Positions 1 to 8,708 of a DNA stretch of 64,000 nt are shown here, piece after piece. Source of the DNA: an uncultured Eubacteriales bacterium (lineage in GTDB: Bacteria; Bacillota; Clostridia; Christensenellales; Aristaeellaceae); the NCBI GenBank assembly GCA_902774025.1, contig CACYGY010000001.1, positions 18,075 through 82,074 of the forward strand. Direction: 5' to 3'. The notes under the pieces are model-generated. The model did not search any database. It saw nothing but the letters and a program-made list of their open reading frames with translations, and had not been told where the DNA came from. Position 1 is the stretch's first letter, and every line of letters starts with the position of its first letter. Made by a program: the position numbers and the translations under genes.

Positions 1-2
1 GT

Positions 3-620
3 GATGATGATGTCCGTGACCTGAAGATTACCGTGGAGGAAGGCGTTCTCAGTATCGACCTGGGCATCCGGGAAAGGCTTCCCAACGTCATGGGACTGCA
101 GTGGATGCAGATTGCCCTGCGGCTTCCCTCCTCATGGCGCGGCGGTCTCAGCCTGCATTCCGCCTCCGGACTTCTCAGCGTTTCCGGTGTCCAGGGTACG
201 GATTTCGTCCTGGAGACCGTCTCCGGCATGGTGCGCATGGATCACACCCGGTCCATGACCAGCGTGGTGCGCACAGTCTCCGGCAGTCTCCTGATCACGG
301 ATCATACAACCCGGGTCTTCCGCACCTCCAATATTTCGGGCGCCAGCAGTATCCACCGTCTGAACGCGGAAAGCGTGCATATCACGCATGTGGCCGGCCA
401 GACCGGTCTGGAAATGGCCTCGGTGCCCGCCACCATTGAGGGCACCTCCGTCTCCGGCGGGGTGGACCTGATCCTGCCCGCCGCCAGTGTGGATGCCGCC
501 CTGAAGTCCGTCACCGGAAAGCTTGTGACGGAAGGCCTGGAGAACCGGGAAGGTGCCCCCTGCCGGATCCGCATGACCACAGTCACCGGCGGCCTGCGCG
601 TCGTGGGCAGCCACACATAA
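3..620 (+). CDS. DUF4097-like beta-strand repeat protein, 5' end outside window
   Basis: The frame is open from base 3 with no stop, so the gene starts left of the window and only the last 205 residues are seen. The visible part is a run of short beta-strand turns of the type S-V-S-G, T-V-S-G and S-G-x-x-x-I spaced about 20 residues apart. This is the pattern of DUF4097 (putative adhesin, beta-helix-like) domains. Such proteins are often membrane-linked partners of PspC or PadR-type genes, but the neighbours that would show this are missing. An internal ATG at 33 is not a credible start, because the same frame and the same repeat character continue upstream of it. The stop lies 21 bases before ybaB. 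The family call rests on repeat pattern alone. Confidence 0.6.
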   Translation, partial: DDDVRDLKITVEEGVLSIDLGIRERLPNVMGLQWMQIALRLPSSWRGGLSLHSASGLLSVSGVQGTDFVLETVSGMVRMDHTRSMTSVVRTVSGSLLITDHTTRVFRTSNISGASSIHRLNAESVHITHVAGQTGLEMASVPATIEGTSVSGGVDLILPAASVDAALKSVTGKLVTEGLENREGAPCRIRMTTVTGGLRVVGSHT

Positions 621-641
621 TACAGAAGGAGCGATGGAATC

Positions 642-992
642 ATGGCCAGACAGCATTTCGGAGGATTTCCCAACAACAACATGCAGCAGATGATGAAACA
701 GGTCCAGAAGATGCAGCAGCAGATGCAGGACGCCCAGAGTCAGCTGGAGGAGGAGACCTTTACCGCTGCCGCTGGCGGCGGCATGGTCACCCTTTCCATG
801 AACGGACGCCGGGAAGTGCTCTCAGTGGAAATCAAGCCGGAATGCCTGGATCCGGATGATGTGGAAATGCTGCAGGACATGGTCAAGGCAGCCGTGAACG
901 ACTGCCTGAAGAAGATTGATGAGGCCTCTGAGGCTTCCATGGGCAGGATCGCCCCCGGTCTGGGCGGCATGGGACTGGGTGGGCTGTTCTGA
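642..992 (+). CDS. ybaB: YbaB/EbfC family nucleoid-associated protein
   Basis: This 116-residue protein belongs to the YbaB/EbfC family of small DNA-binding proteins that form dimers and coat DNA. Residues 8-40 are rich in Met and Gln, with M-K-Q-V-Q-K-M-Q-Q-Q-M. The conserved core G-G-G-M-V-T-L-S-M-N-G-R-R-E-V lies near 47-61 and is followed by the typical acidic L-D-P-D-D-V-E-M-L-Q-D-M stretch. The Gly-rich C-terminal tail (G-G-M-G-L-G-G-L-F) is usual in Firmicutes. The start ATG follows an AGAAGGAG ribosome site at 623-630. The stop shares one base with the recR start (TGATG), so the two are translationally coupled. The ybaB-recR pair is a widely conserved arrangement. Confidence 0.95.
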   Translation: MARQHFGGFPNNNMQQMMKQVQKMQQQMQDAQSQLEEETFTAAAGGGMVTLSMNGRREVLSVEIKPECLDPDDVEMLQDMVKAAVNDCLKKIDEASEASMGRIAPGLGGMGLGGLF

Positions 993-1588
993 TGGATCAG
1001 ATTGAACCCATTGCCCGCATGATCTCCGCCCTCTCCCACCTGCCGGGCATCGGCCAGAAAAGCGCTCAGCGCCTGGCCTATCACATCGCCTCCATGCCCC
1101 TGGAAGAAGTGCGGGATCTGGCCACCAATCTCTGGCAGGGCCGCAAGGCTGTGCGTTACTGCAGCGTCTGCGGCAATTATTCCGTGGAGGACGAGTGCCA
1201 GATCTGCCGCACCAGCATGCGCCACAACGGACAGATCTGCGTGGTCAGGGATCCCCGGGACGTCATGGCCATGGAACGGATGCATGACTACCAGGGCCTG
1301 TACCATGTGCTCCACGGCACCCTCTCCCCCATGGACGGGATCGGTCCCGGAGACATTCACATTCAGGAGCTCATGGACCGCCTTCAGGCAGGAGACACCC
1401 AGGAGGTGATCCTGGCCACCAGCCCCGATATTGAGGGAGAAGCAACCGCCAACTACCTTGCCCGCATCATCAAGCCCCTGGGCATCAGGGTGACCCGCAT
1501 CGCTCACGGTCTGCCGGTGGGGCTGGATCTGGAGTATGCGGACGAGGTAACCCTCTCCAGGGCCATGTCCGGCCGGAGAGAGATGTAA
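992..1588 (+). CDS. recR: Recombination protein RecR
   Basis: RecR is a ring-forming DNA-binding protein that works with RecO and RecF to load RecA on gapped DNA. The 198 residues match the usual family length. The N-terminal helix-hairpin-helix (L-P-G-I-G-Q-K-S-A-Q-R-L-A) is at about 17-29. The four-cysteine zinc motif C-S-V-C then C-Q-I-C is at about 57-72. The Toprim part contains V-V-R-D-P-R-D and the late I-A-H-G-L-P-V-G-L-D-L-E-Y-A-D motif. The start overlaps the ybaB stop by one base, which sets the start choice. The C-terminus R-A-M-S-G-R-R is typical. No defect is seen. Confidence 0.97.
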   Translation: MDQIEPIARMISALSHLPGIGQKSAQRLAYHIASMPLEEVRDLATNLWQGRKAVRYCSVCGNYSVEDECQICRTSMRHNGQICVVRDPRDVMAMERMHDYQGLYHVLHGTLSPMDGIGPGDIHIQELMDRLQAGDTQEVILATSPDIEGEATANYLARIIKPLGIRVTRIAHGLPVGLDLEYADEVTLSRAMSGRREM

Positions 1589-1627
1589 TCTCCCTCCGCG
1601 CGAATTCAGTCAAGAGGTGAATTTTCC

Positions 1628-2779
1628 GTGTTCAGGCGTTCTTTGGCTCTCCTCCTCACGCTTCTCCTGACCCTGGGCGCCGTGCACGCCCTGAGTGAAG
1701 AGGATGACGTGGATACGGAGGATATTTCCCAGGTCAGTGCCGATGTAGTCCAGCAGATTGAGGAACTGGACGCCATTGAGGACGAGGAGCCTGTATATAT
1801 CCAGGGTGCCTCCTACCATGAAAGGGACAGGGAGGAGTTTACCCGTTCCTCCCCTGCCCTTTATACCGCCAAGACCACCAAGGGCACCTACATCTATTCC
1901 GACCGCTCCGTCTCCTCTCCCCGTCTGGTGAGCAGGGACAATACCAGCCGGGTGGATGTGCTGTATGTGGGCGTCAACTGGTGCGTGGTGCGCCTGGATG
2001 ACAAGATCGGGTATATCAAGCGGGAAAAGCTCGCTGCGGTCACGCCCCTGGATCCCGTCAACACGCCTCCCTACGGCACGCAGAAAGCCAGTTATATCGC
2101 CCTGACCGCAACGGACTGCCATGTGCGCAAATCCATGAGCGATCAGGATGACAGCTGGGTCGTCCTGAAGCCGGATACCCGTCTGAGCATCTGGCGTTTT
2201 CAGAACGGATGGGCCATTGTCATCTACATGCGCAATTACGGATATGTGCATATTTCCGAGCTGAAAAACCTGATTCCCGTGTCCCCCACGGACACACCCC
2301 TGTCCCCGGATACCCCCATCGCGGCCTATACTTCCTTTTATAAAATGGTGGACACGGAGGCCAACATCGGCCGCATTCACAACATCGGGCATGCCGCTGC
2401 ACGGCTCTGCCGGACGCTCGCGCCGGGTGAGTCCCTGAACTACAATCAGCAGATCGGCCCCTTCAATCCCAAGAACGGCTATCAGAAGGCCCCCGTGCTG
2501 GTGGAGGGCAAGACCGTGCTGGGCTCCGGAGGCGGCGTCTGTCAGGTATCCTCCACCCTCTATAACGCCCTGCTTCAGCTGCCGGGCATTACCATTCTTC
2601 AGCGCAGACCCCACGGTCCCAGCGGTGCCTCCTACCTGCCCCACGGCGTGGACGCGGCCTCCGGCGGCGGTACAAACCTGAATCTGCGCTTCCGCAACGA
2701 TTATCCCTTCCCCATCCGCATTGACATGCATTCGGAGGGAGACGGCGCCCTTTACGTGTCCCTCTACCGGGCGGATTAA
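1628..2779 (+). CDS. Secreted VanW family protein with SH3-like region
   Basis: The start is a GTG preceded by an AGAGGTGA ribosome site (1612-1619). The first 20 residues form a signal peptide (F-R-R-S-L-A-L-L-L-T-L-L-L-T-L, cleavage after V-H-A). Residues about 55-215 contain two stretches that look like bacterial SH3 modules: 'Y-I-Y-S-D-R-S-V-S-S-P-R-L-V' and 'A-T-D-C-H-V-R-K-S-M-S-D'. The C-terminal third is a VanW domain with G-E-S-L-N-Y-N-Q-Q-I-G-P-F, the hallmark G-G-G-V-C-Q-V-S-S-T-L-Y-N-A and the final F-R-N-D-Y-P-F-P-I-R-I. VanW proteins are surface proteins of uncertain biochemical role, first noted near vancomycin-resistance genes. The gene stands alone, with recR 39 bases upstream and a terminator downstream. 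Confidence 0.85.
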   Translation: MFRRSLALLLTLLLTLGAVHALSEEDDVDTEDISQVSADVVQQIEELDAIEDEEPVYIQGASYHERDREEFTRSSPALYTAKTTKGTYIYSDRSVSSPRLVSRDNTSRVDVLYVGVNWCVVRLDDKIGYIKREKLAAVTPLDPVNTPPYGTQKASYIALTATDCHVRKSMSDQDDSWVVLKPDTRLSIWRFQNGWAIVIYMRNYGYVHISELKNLIPVSPTDTPLSPDTPIAAYTSFYKMVDTEANIGRIHNIGHAAARLCRTLAPGESLNYNQQIGPFNPKNGYQKAPVLVEGKTVLGSGGGVCQVSSTLYNALLQLPGITILQRRPHGPSGASYLPHGVDAASGGGTNLNLRFRNDYPFPIRIDMHSEGDGALYVSLYRAD

Positions 2780-2810
2780 CCCGGGACTTCCTGCTCATCG
2801 GTCTCTTGCG

Positions 2811-2840
2811 TGTCCCGCATTGCATTGCGGGACATTTTTC
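2811..2840 (+). terminator. Rho-independent terminator after VanW gene
   Basis: A perfect 9-bp stem (TGTCCCGCA at 2811-2819 with TGCGGGACA at 2826-2834) and a six-base loop are followed directly by five T residues. It lies 31 bases after the VanW stop. Confidence 0.85.
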
Positions 2841-2848
2841 TGTACAAT
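2820..2848 (+). promoter_or_regulatory. Predicted sigma-A promoter for galM, nested in the terminator
   Basis: TTGCAT at 2820-2825 and TACAAT at 2843-2848 are separated by 17 bases. The -35 hexamer is exactly the loop of the preceding terminator hairpin. Transcription would start near 2855, about 24 bases before the galM ATG. Confidence 0.55.
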
Positions 2849-2878
2849 GCAGACAAATCCTGAAGGAGGTCCTGAACC

Positions 2879-3946
2879 ATGTCCATTCGCAAGACTCCCT
2901 TTGGCCGGCTGCCTCAGGGACATGAAGTTACACTCTATACCATGGTCAATGCCCATGGCGCGTCCGTGTCCATGATCGACTATGGCGCCATTGTCACCTC
3001 CATCCTGGTCCCGGACCGGAATGGAAAGATGGGCGATGTCTGTCTGGGCTTTGACCGTCTCGATGCCTATCTGGCCGGACACGGCAGCATGGGCGACACC
3101 ATCGGCCGGTACGGCAACCGGATCTGCAAGGGCCTTCTGACCGTGGATCAGACGACCTACCAGCTGGCCTGCAACGACCATGGAATCAACCATCTCCATG
3201 GCGGCAATGAGGGCTTCAACCGCAAGATCTGGGACGTGAAAACCGTGGAGGAGGAACACAGGGACGCCCTGGTCTTCCACGTCATCAGCCCCGACGGGGA
3301 TGAAAACTATCCCGGCACCCTGGATGTCACGGTGACCTATTCCTGGGATGACGACTGCAATCTGGGCATCCGCTATCAGGCGTGCACCGACGAAACCACC
3401 GTCTGCAATATGACCAATCACGCCTATTTCAACCTGGCCGGACATGACAGCGGGGACATCCGCACTCACAGGGTGCGCATTGAATCCGACCTGGTCACCG
3501 CCGTCAACGCCGAACTGATCCCCACCGGGGATTATTTCCCGGTAGCGGGCACACCCCTGCAGCTGGACGGCTCCTTTACCCTCGGGGAAGGTCTGGACCG
3601 GATCTCTGAGTGCCAGTCCATGCAGTTTGCCGGCGGGTATGATCACAATTTCGTCCTGCGCAAAGGCTCAGCCATGGGGCTCGCGGCCTGCGTGGAGGAG
3701 GAGAAGACGGGCCGCCACATGCTGGTCTTTACGGATCAGCCCGGCGTGCAGCTCTATACAGCCTGCACCACCCATCTGGAAGGCGCCAAGGGCGGACATG
3801 TCTACGGGCATTTCTGCGGACTGTGTCTGGAGACTCAGCATTATCCCGACAGTCCCAATCATCCCAACTTCCCATCCACCCTGCTCAGACCCGGGGAAGT
3901 CTATGACACCTCCACCATCTATTCCTTCAGAACAATGAAAGCCTGA
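2879..3946 (+). CDS. galM: Aldose 1-epimerase (mutarotase)
   Basis: This enzyme interconverts alpha and beta anomers of galactose or glucose in the cytoplasm, ahead of kinase steps. The 355 residues match the family. Visible signatures are Y-G-A-I-V-T-S-I-L-V-P-D near 32-43, the substrate loop with G-R-Y-G-N-R-I near 77-83, N-D-H-G-I-N-H-L-H-G-G near 99-109, and the catalytic His motif T-N-H-A-Y-F-N-L-A-G-H near 179-189. Further on are the D-H-N-F-V-L segment and a late C-L-E-T-Q-H-Y-P-D-S-P-N motif containing the catalytic Glu. GAAGGAGGT at 2861-2869 fixes the ATG. The gene is monocistronic between two terminators. Its own promoter suggests steady expression independent of the glycan locus further right. 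Confidence 0.95.
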   Translation: MSIRKTPFGRLPQGHEVTLYTMVNAHGASVSMIDYGAIVTSILVPDRNGKMGDVCLGFDRLDAYLAGHGSMGDTIGRYGNRICKGLLTVDQTTYQLACNDHGINHLHGGNEGFNRKIWDVKTVEEEHRDALVFHVISPDGDENYPGTLDVTVTYSWDDDCNLGIRYQACTDETTVCNMTNHAYFNLAGHDSGDIRTHRVRIESDLVTAVNAELIPTGDYFPVAGTPLQLDGSFTLGEGLDRISECQSMQFAGGYDHNFVLRKGSAMGLAACVEEEKTGRHMLVFTDQPGVQLYTACTTHLEGAKGGHVYGHFCGLCLETQHYPDSPNHPNFPSTLLRPGEVYDTSTIYSFRTMKA

Positions 3947-3960
3947 GACGCTCTGTAAGA

Positions 3961-4003
3961 ACAGCTCCCGCGGGGCCCTGAGAACCCCGCGGGAGCTGTT
4001 TGA
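3961..4003. terminator. Strong bidirectional terminator between galM and the convergent operon
   Basis: A perfect 15-bp GC-rich stem (3961-3975 with 3985-3999) and a nine-base loop sit between two convergent genes. The T tract is short on both strands, but the stem is very stable. Confidence 0.8.
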
Positions 4004-4029
4004 TTCGTATGACGGAAAAGGGATCCGTA

Positions 4030-4989
4030 TCAGGCCTGCCCCGGTCCTCTGCCTTCCGCCTGACAGTATCCCCGCAGAACCGCCCGGGCGCTCGCCACAT
4101 CCTCCACGGCAAGCCCGAGGGCGTCAAACACCGTAATATCCTCGTCCCGGGTCCGCCCCGGAACACGGCCCGTCAGCAGCCCCCCCACGGAGCCCAGAAC
4201 ATGATCCTCCCCGATCATCCCTTCCTGCAGAGGGATCAGATATTCCCCGCTCTCTCTGCGGCAGGCCGGCACATGATCCGCGTACAGACGGGCTGCGGCA
4301 ATCAGATCAGAGGCCACCTCCCGTGTGACGGGGGTAAAGGTGCCCACTGCATTCACATGAGTGCCCGGCTTCACCATATCTCTGCTCAGGAAAGGCTCTC
4401 TGGAAGGGGTCAGCGTACAGATGATATCCGCATCCCTGACCGCTTCCCTGACGCTGCCGCATACGGATACCTGAAGGCCACTGACCTCCTCCGCGAACTG
4501 TCTGGCCGCATCCGGACGGATGTCATACACACAGACTCTGTCGACGGGGCGGATCAGGCGGATCGCCGCAAGGTGGGAGCGGGCCTGAGCGCCGGCGCCG
4601 ATGAGGGCAAGGACATGCGCGTCCTTCCTGGCCAGCAAATCCGTTGCCACGGCACTGACGCACCCGGTCCGGATCTCCGTGACGGAACCGGCTTCCACCA
4701 GTGCCGTCACGGTGGAATGCTCTGCCTCAAAGAGAATGACATACCCGATATGGGAGGGATAGGCCGTGCCCATGTTGGGGGCGTAGGCAGCGATCACCTT
4801 CGCGCCGTAAGCATCCCCCACCCAGGCAGGCATGAAACCCAGAACCGCGGTATTGGGCATGGAACAGATCAGGCGCTGGGGCATTTCACACCGGCCTTCC
4901 TCAAGGTCCGCAAGAATCCCCCGCATCACCTTCATGCACACCTCCGGCGTCAGAATGCGCCGGACTTCCTTTTCCTCAAGAACAACCAT
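4030..4989 (-). CDS. Ornithine cyclodeaminase / mu-crystallin family reductase
   Basis: The 319-residue protein belongs to the ornithine cyclodeaminase/alanine dehydrogenase/mu-crystallin family of NAD(P)-dependent enzymes that deaminate or reduce amino or imino acids. The Rossmann motif L-I-G-A-G-A-Q-A-R-S-H-L lies near 130. Before it is the substrate Lys region (Y-G-A-K-V-I-A-A-Y) and the family motif G-S-V-T-E-I-R-T-G-C-V-S-A-V-A. I place the start at the ATG at 4989, because GGAGGGG sits five bases upstream of it. The in-frame ATG at 5010 overlaps the tldE stop by four bases but has no ribosome site. It is the last gene of the leftward peptide operon. Its substrate is unknown; ornithine, alanine, delta-1-pyrroline-2-carboxylate or lysine-derived imines are all possible for the family. 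Confidence 0.85.
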   Translation of the reverse strand: MVVLEEKEVRRILTPEVCMKVMRGILADLEEGRCEMPQRLICSMPNTAVLGFMPAWVGDAYGAKVIAAYAPNMGTAYPSHIGYVILFEAEHSTVTALVEAGSVTEIRTGCVSAVATDLLARKDAHVLALIGAGAQARSHLAAIRLIRPVDRVCVYDIRPDAARQFAEEVSGLQVSVCGSVREAVRDADIICTLTPSREPFLSRDMVKPGTHVNAVGTFTPVTREVASDLIAAARLYADHVPACRRESGEYLIPLQEGMIGEDHVLGSVGGLLTGRVPGRTRDEDITVFDALGLAVEDVASARAVLRGYCQAEGRGPGQA

Positions 4990-5006
4990 CCGAACCCCTC
5001 CGATCC

Positions 5007-6350
5007 TCATGTGGCAAAACGCAGTCCCCGCAGCAGGGCGGAAGGGCTGCCCACGCAGTAGTTCCGAAAATAGAAATCATCAAAATCCAGATCATCCGCT
5101 ACGGCTTCCACCGCGCCGAACAGTTCCCGGAGATGACCGGCCACCGTCATCTGGGAAACGGAGCCCACAGCCTCCCCGTTCCGGACGTAAAAACCGCCGC
5201 AGGGCACGGAGAACAGGCCTGAGGCCACGTTGACGGAATGGAACAGGTCCAGGGAATAGGTCAGCACAATCCCTGTGCCCATGCGCGCCACGAGCCCCTC
5301 CAGACTCTCCCGCTCATCCGGTCTGAGATACACAAAGCCCGGCACCGTCGTCACCGCGATGGGCACATTCCCGGTCATAACGGGAATCCGTCCGGCGCAT
5401 CCGTTGGATTCCTTCCCGTCCTTCGCCCCGGAGGACAGGGTATACATGGGCTCACGGAGGATTCCCTCCCTGACCAGAACCGTTCTTTCCACCCTTGTGC
5501 CTTCGCTGTCCACCGGCCAGCTCTTGCCCGACAGGGGATGGGACGGCGCATTCAGGATTTCCACTGCTCGGCTTCCGATCCTCTCCCCCGGACGGAAGCA
5601 TGAGCTGCCGCCCTGCATGGCCTCCGCGGACAGACTCCGCCAGGCCGTCATGAGGATATTCCGGAGGACCTGTCCGGTCATGACACAGTCATGACTGCCG
5701 CCCGGAACCGTAACCGGCCTGAGGCCATGGCCGTCGGTCAGATCGCACAGTCTCCGGATCTTCCCTCCGAAGGCCTCCGGATCCAGCCCGGACAGGCTGC
5801 GGGCGCTGACGCCGTTTTCCGCCTCCGCGTCCTGCATGCCGCTGCGCGGCAGGGCGGCCACGGCGCTGAGCTCCGCCCAGGACCTCCCGCTGGCCGCGTC
5901 CAGTCCCCGGGAATTCAACGTGCGGCTTTCCCGCCGGGTCACACGCACATGCAGCTGGCGGATCTGCAGTCCCTCCATGGCCTTTTCCGCCCGTGCCCCG
6001 CAGTCCAGCATGTCCCGGATGCTCTCCTCTCCGGCCATATCCATGTCCCGGAAGACATCCGCATCCCGGAGAAGGGGAGGCGTTTTTCCGGATACAAGCC
6101 GGGCCTGATCCGAGGCCGCCTTCAGGAGAAGACTTTCCTCTCCCTCGCCCCGCTCCGTGTAAACCATGCCCAGACTCTCCGAGCCGGCACGCACATAATA
6201 CCGGGTCTGGTCAAAGGAGGATGAGGAAATGGCTTCCCCGTTTTTCACCGTGAGGTCCGTGCACCGGATTCTCTCCGCGTTCACCTCAGCCAGGCGGACG
6301 CCCTCCGGCAGATGTTCCATGGCCCGAAGCCAGCCGTCCATCCGGATCAC
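5007..6350 (-). CDS. tldE: TldE/PmbA family metalloprotease partner subunit
   Basis: TldE (PmbA) forms a heterodimer with TldD that degrades or trims unfolded and modified peptides, for example in microcin B17 maturation. The 447 residues match PmbA. The N-terminal half holds the antiparallel-sheet domain typical of the family, and the C-terminal domain includes R-P-V-T-V-P-G-G and G-V-S-A-R-S. As expected for TldE, no HExxxH motif is present, so the catalytic zinc would come from TldD. The GTG start overlaps the tldD stop (GTGA), and a purine-rich GGGGG tract lies eight bases upstream. The late G-N-V-P-I-A-V-T-T-V-P-G-F segment is recognisably PmbA-like although divergent. Confidence 0.85.
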   Translation of the reverse strand: MIRMDGWLRAMEHLPEGVRLAEVNAERIRCTDLTVKNGEAISSSSFDQTRYYVRAGSESLGMVYTERGEGEESLLLKAASDQARLVSGKTPPLLRDADVFRDMDMAGEESIRDMLDCGARAEKAMEGLQIRQLHVRVTRRESRTLNSRGLDAASGRSWAELSAVAALPRSGMQDAEAENGVSARSLSGLDPEAFGGKIRRLCDLTDGHGLRPVTVPGGSHDCVMTGQVLRNILMTAWRSLSAEAMQGGSSCFRPGERIGSRAVEILNAPSHPLSGKSWPVDSEGTRVERTVLVREGILREPMYTLSSGAKDGKESNGCAGRIPVMTGNVPIAVTTVPGFVYLRPDERESLEGLVARMGTGIVLTYSLDLFHSVNVASGLFSVPCGGFYVRNGEAVGSVSQMTVAGHLRELFGAVEAVADDLDFDDFYFRNYCVGSPSALLRGLRFAT

Positions 6351-7735
6351 AGCTTTTCCCCCTTTCCCCCCACCACCATCTCCGAGATCCGCATTCTGGG
6401 CCCTGAGGTGGTGGTGGCGATGAAGCCGGAATCCGCACCGCAGAAGGAGCCTTCTCCTTCCTCCGCCACGAATTTCCTGCCAACCCGGTCAATCTTTTTC
6501 ATGGTCTCATCCCCCCGGCCCACCAGGATGGCGCCCCGGACCCTCGGTCCGATCTGTCCGTTGCGGATCCAGTAGGCCGCGGAAGCCAGAAGCGTAAACT
6601 CCCTTCCTCCCGTGCCGCCGCCGATCTCCGTGACATACAGTCCTTCCTCCAGGTCCCGGATCATGGCATCGTCATCATCCTCTCCCGCGGCCAGATAGGT
6701 GTTGCTCATCCGGGGACCCGGCGCATGGGTGTAATCCTGCCTCCGTCCGCTGCCCGTCCTGTCCAGGCCCAGACGCCTGGCGCCCAGCCGGTCCGCCATG
6801 AATCCCCGGAGCACGCCCTTCTCAATGAGCACGTTCTTTCTCCGGAACATGCCTTCATCATCGAAAACGGAAGAACCGTACATGCCGGGCATGGTGCCGT
6901 CATCCACCAGGGTTACCCCGGGACTGGCCACCTGCTCTCCCCGCCTGTCCCAGAACCATCCGCCTTCCTGCAGCGTCCTCGCCTCCAGCTGATGCCCGCA
7001 GGCCTCGTGGAAGAAAGTGCCACTGCAGCTCCCCGCCTCCAGGACCACCGGCACCCGGCAGCTGGGGGCCTCCGGCGCGCCTATGGACTCCCGCAGGCGG
7101 AAAATGGCCGTCCCCAGTCTTTCCAGATACTTCCCGTCCTCAAAGGCCTCCATGCCGGCAGCCGCGCAGTATTCGGAAAAGGCGCTGGCGCTCTCCCCGT
7201 CCTTCTCCACCACGGGAATGAACCGCATGCGGGTGGTGACCCGGCGGTCCCGGACATCCACACCCTCGCTGTTGAGGATATGGACATGCTGATCCCGTTC
7301 GGACCAGGTATTCCGGCAAGCACGGACAAAGGCTTCGGACCGGGCCTTCCGGTCTGCCTCCCGGAGCAGGTCCACCTTTTTCCGGATATCCGTCTGTCCC
7401 GGCTGAATCCGGACAGGACAGGGGTCTTCCCCGGCGTCCGTATGAAAGCAGGTCCGCAGGCCTCCGGAATCCCGGGCACCCAGAAGGGTCAGAGCATCTT
7501 CGGCTGACCTGTACAGGGCTGCGTCCGAAAGGTCATTGAAATAGACATAGACGCCCTTTCCGCCCCTCAGAAGATACAGACCGGCTCCGCAGGCCCTGAG
7601 CCTGGAAATCTGATCCACCTGCCCGCTGTACTCCACGGACAAATCTTCCCGGTCCTCCAGGAACAGTTCCGCGAAATCCGCGCCTCCCGCAAGCACATGA
7701 TCGAAGAGTTTTTCCGCCCTCTCCCGGCTGATCAC
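6347..7735 (-). CDS. tldD: TldD family zinc metalloprotease
   Basis: This is the catalytic subunit of the TldD/TldE protease, 462 residues long. The zinc motif H-E-A-C-G-H (HExxxH) is at 243-248 and is followed by Q-L-E-A. The third ligand region expected near the C-terminus is visible as G-S-F-C-G-A-D-S-G near 430. The family is known to cleave inside an enclosed chamber and so acts on extended peptides, including ribosomally made modified ones. The start is GTG with AGAGGG seven bases upstream. It overlaps tldE by four bases and lies 16 bases downstream of dppF, so it is almost certainly cotranscribed with the peptide importer. Function as general peptide turnover or as maturation of a specific peptide cannot be told apart here. 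Confidence 0.92.
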   Translation of the reverse strand: MISRERAEKLFDHVLAGGADFAELFLEDREDLSVEYSGQVDQISRLRACGAGLYLLRGGKGVYVYFNDLSDAALYRSAEDALTLLGARDSGGLRTCFHTDAGEDPCPVRIQPGQTDIRKKVDLLREADRKARSEAFVRACRNTWSERDQHVHILNSEGVDVRDRRVTTRMRFIPVVEKDGESASAFSEYCAAAGMEAFEDGKYLERLGTAIFRLRESIGAPEAPSCRVPVVLEAGSCSGTFFHEACGHQLEARTLQEGGWFWDRRGEQVASPGVTLVDDGTMPGMYGSSVFDDEGMFRRKNVLIEKGVLRGFMADRLGARRLGLDRTGSGRRQDYTHAPGPRMSNTYLAAGEDDDDAMIRDLEEGLYVTEIGGGTGGREFTLLASAAYWIRNGQIGPRVRGAILVGRGDETMKKIDRVGRKFVAEEGEGSFCGADSGFIATTTSGPRMRISEMVVGGKGEKL

Positions 7736-7751
7736 ATGGCATCCCTCTTTT

Positions 7752-8708
7752 CTATACCCGGTGGCAGGCCGCGAAATGGCCCTTCTCCACCTCCCGGAGC
7801 TCCGGGCAGCTGTCGTGGCATTTTGCGTCCGCCCTGGGGCAGCGTCCCGCGAAGGGACAGCCCTTCCCCAGGTTCACGGGGCTGGGAATATCCCCCCTGA
7901 GCAGAATCCGCTTCCGCTTCGCCTCCACCTCCGGATCCGGAATGGGAATGGCGGAAAGAAGTGCCTCCGTATAGGGATGGCAGTGACGGGCATAGAGTGT
8001 CTCCGCCCCGGCCATCTCCACAATGGAGCCCAGGTACATCACCGCAATCCGGTCCGAGATAGCCTTCACCATGGACAGGTCGTGGGTGATGAACAGGTAG
8101 GCCATGCCCGTTTCCTGCTGAAGGCGCATCAGAAGATTGATGATCTGCGCCTGAATGGACACGTCCAGGGCTGAAATGGGCTCATCGCACACCAGAACCC
8201 GCGGCTCCACCGCCAGTGCCCGGGCAATGCCGATGCGCTGCCGCTGGCCCCCGGAGAACTCATGGGGAAACCGGTTGGCATGCTCCCGGTTCAGCCCCAC
8301 CATCTGCAGAAGCTCCAGAATCCTTTCCCGCCGCTCCCTGCCCCTGTAAAGGCCATGAATGTCCAGTCCCTCCCCGATGCTGGTGCTCACCACCGAGAGA
8401 GGATCCAGGGAGGCGTAGGGATCCTGATAGATCATCTGCACATCCTTGTGGTAATGGAGGTTCTCCTTCCGGTTCTGGGTCCATATGTCCTTCCCCTCAA
8501 AAAGGATCCGCCCGCTGTCCGGCCTGTACAGCTTCACCAGTGTCCGGCCCAGGGTGGTCTTTCCGCACCCGCTCTCCCCCACAAGTCCCAGGGTTTCCCC
8601 GGCGTGCAGCTTCAGATTCACGCCGCCCACCGCGGTCAGGGTGCCGCGTCCCCGGATTTCAAAGGTTTTCCGCAGATCCTGCGTTTCAAGAAGCACCTTC
8701 CTCTCCAT
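7752..8708 (-). CDS. Oligopeptide ABC transporter ATP-binding protein (OppF/DppF type)
   Basis: This cytoplasmic ATPase of a peptide importer has 318 residues. It shows Walker A G-E-S-G-C-G-K-T-T near 48, the Q-loop in Q-D-P-Y-A-S-L, signature F-S-G-G-Q-R-Q-R-I, Walker B V-L-V-C-D-E-P-I-S-A-L-D and the switch His in F-I-T-H-D-L. The C-terminal C-P-F-A-G-R-C-P-x-A-x-x-x-C cluster is usual for OppD/F proteins. The frame is open to 8846, but the real start is the ATG at 8708, which has a near-perfect AAAGGAGGT eight bases upstream. This leaves a 23-base overlap with the end of the preceding ATPase gene. It pairs with the next ATPase to drive import. Confidence 0.93.
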   Translation of the reverse strand: MERKVLLETQDLRKTFEIRGRGTLTAVGGVNLKLHAGETLGLVGESGCGKTTLGRTLVKLYRPDSGRILFEGKDIWTQNRKENLHYHKDVQMIYQDPYASLDPLSVVSTSIGEGLDIHGLYRGRERRERILELLQMVGLNREHANRFPHEFSGGQRQRIGIARALAVEPRVLVCDEPISALDVSIQAQIINLLMRLQQETGMAYLFITHDLSMVKAISDRIAVMYLGSIVEMAGAETLYARHCHPYTEALLSAIPIPDPEVEAKRKRILLRGDIPSPVNLGKGCPFAGRCPRADAKCHDSCPELREVEKGHFAACHRV

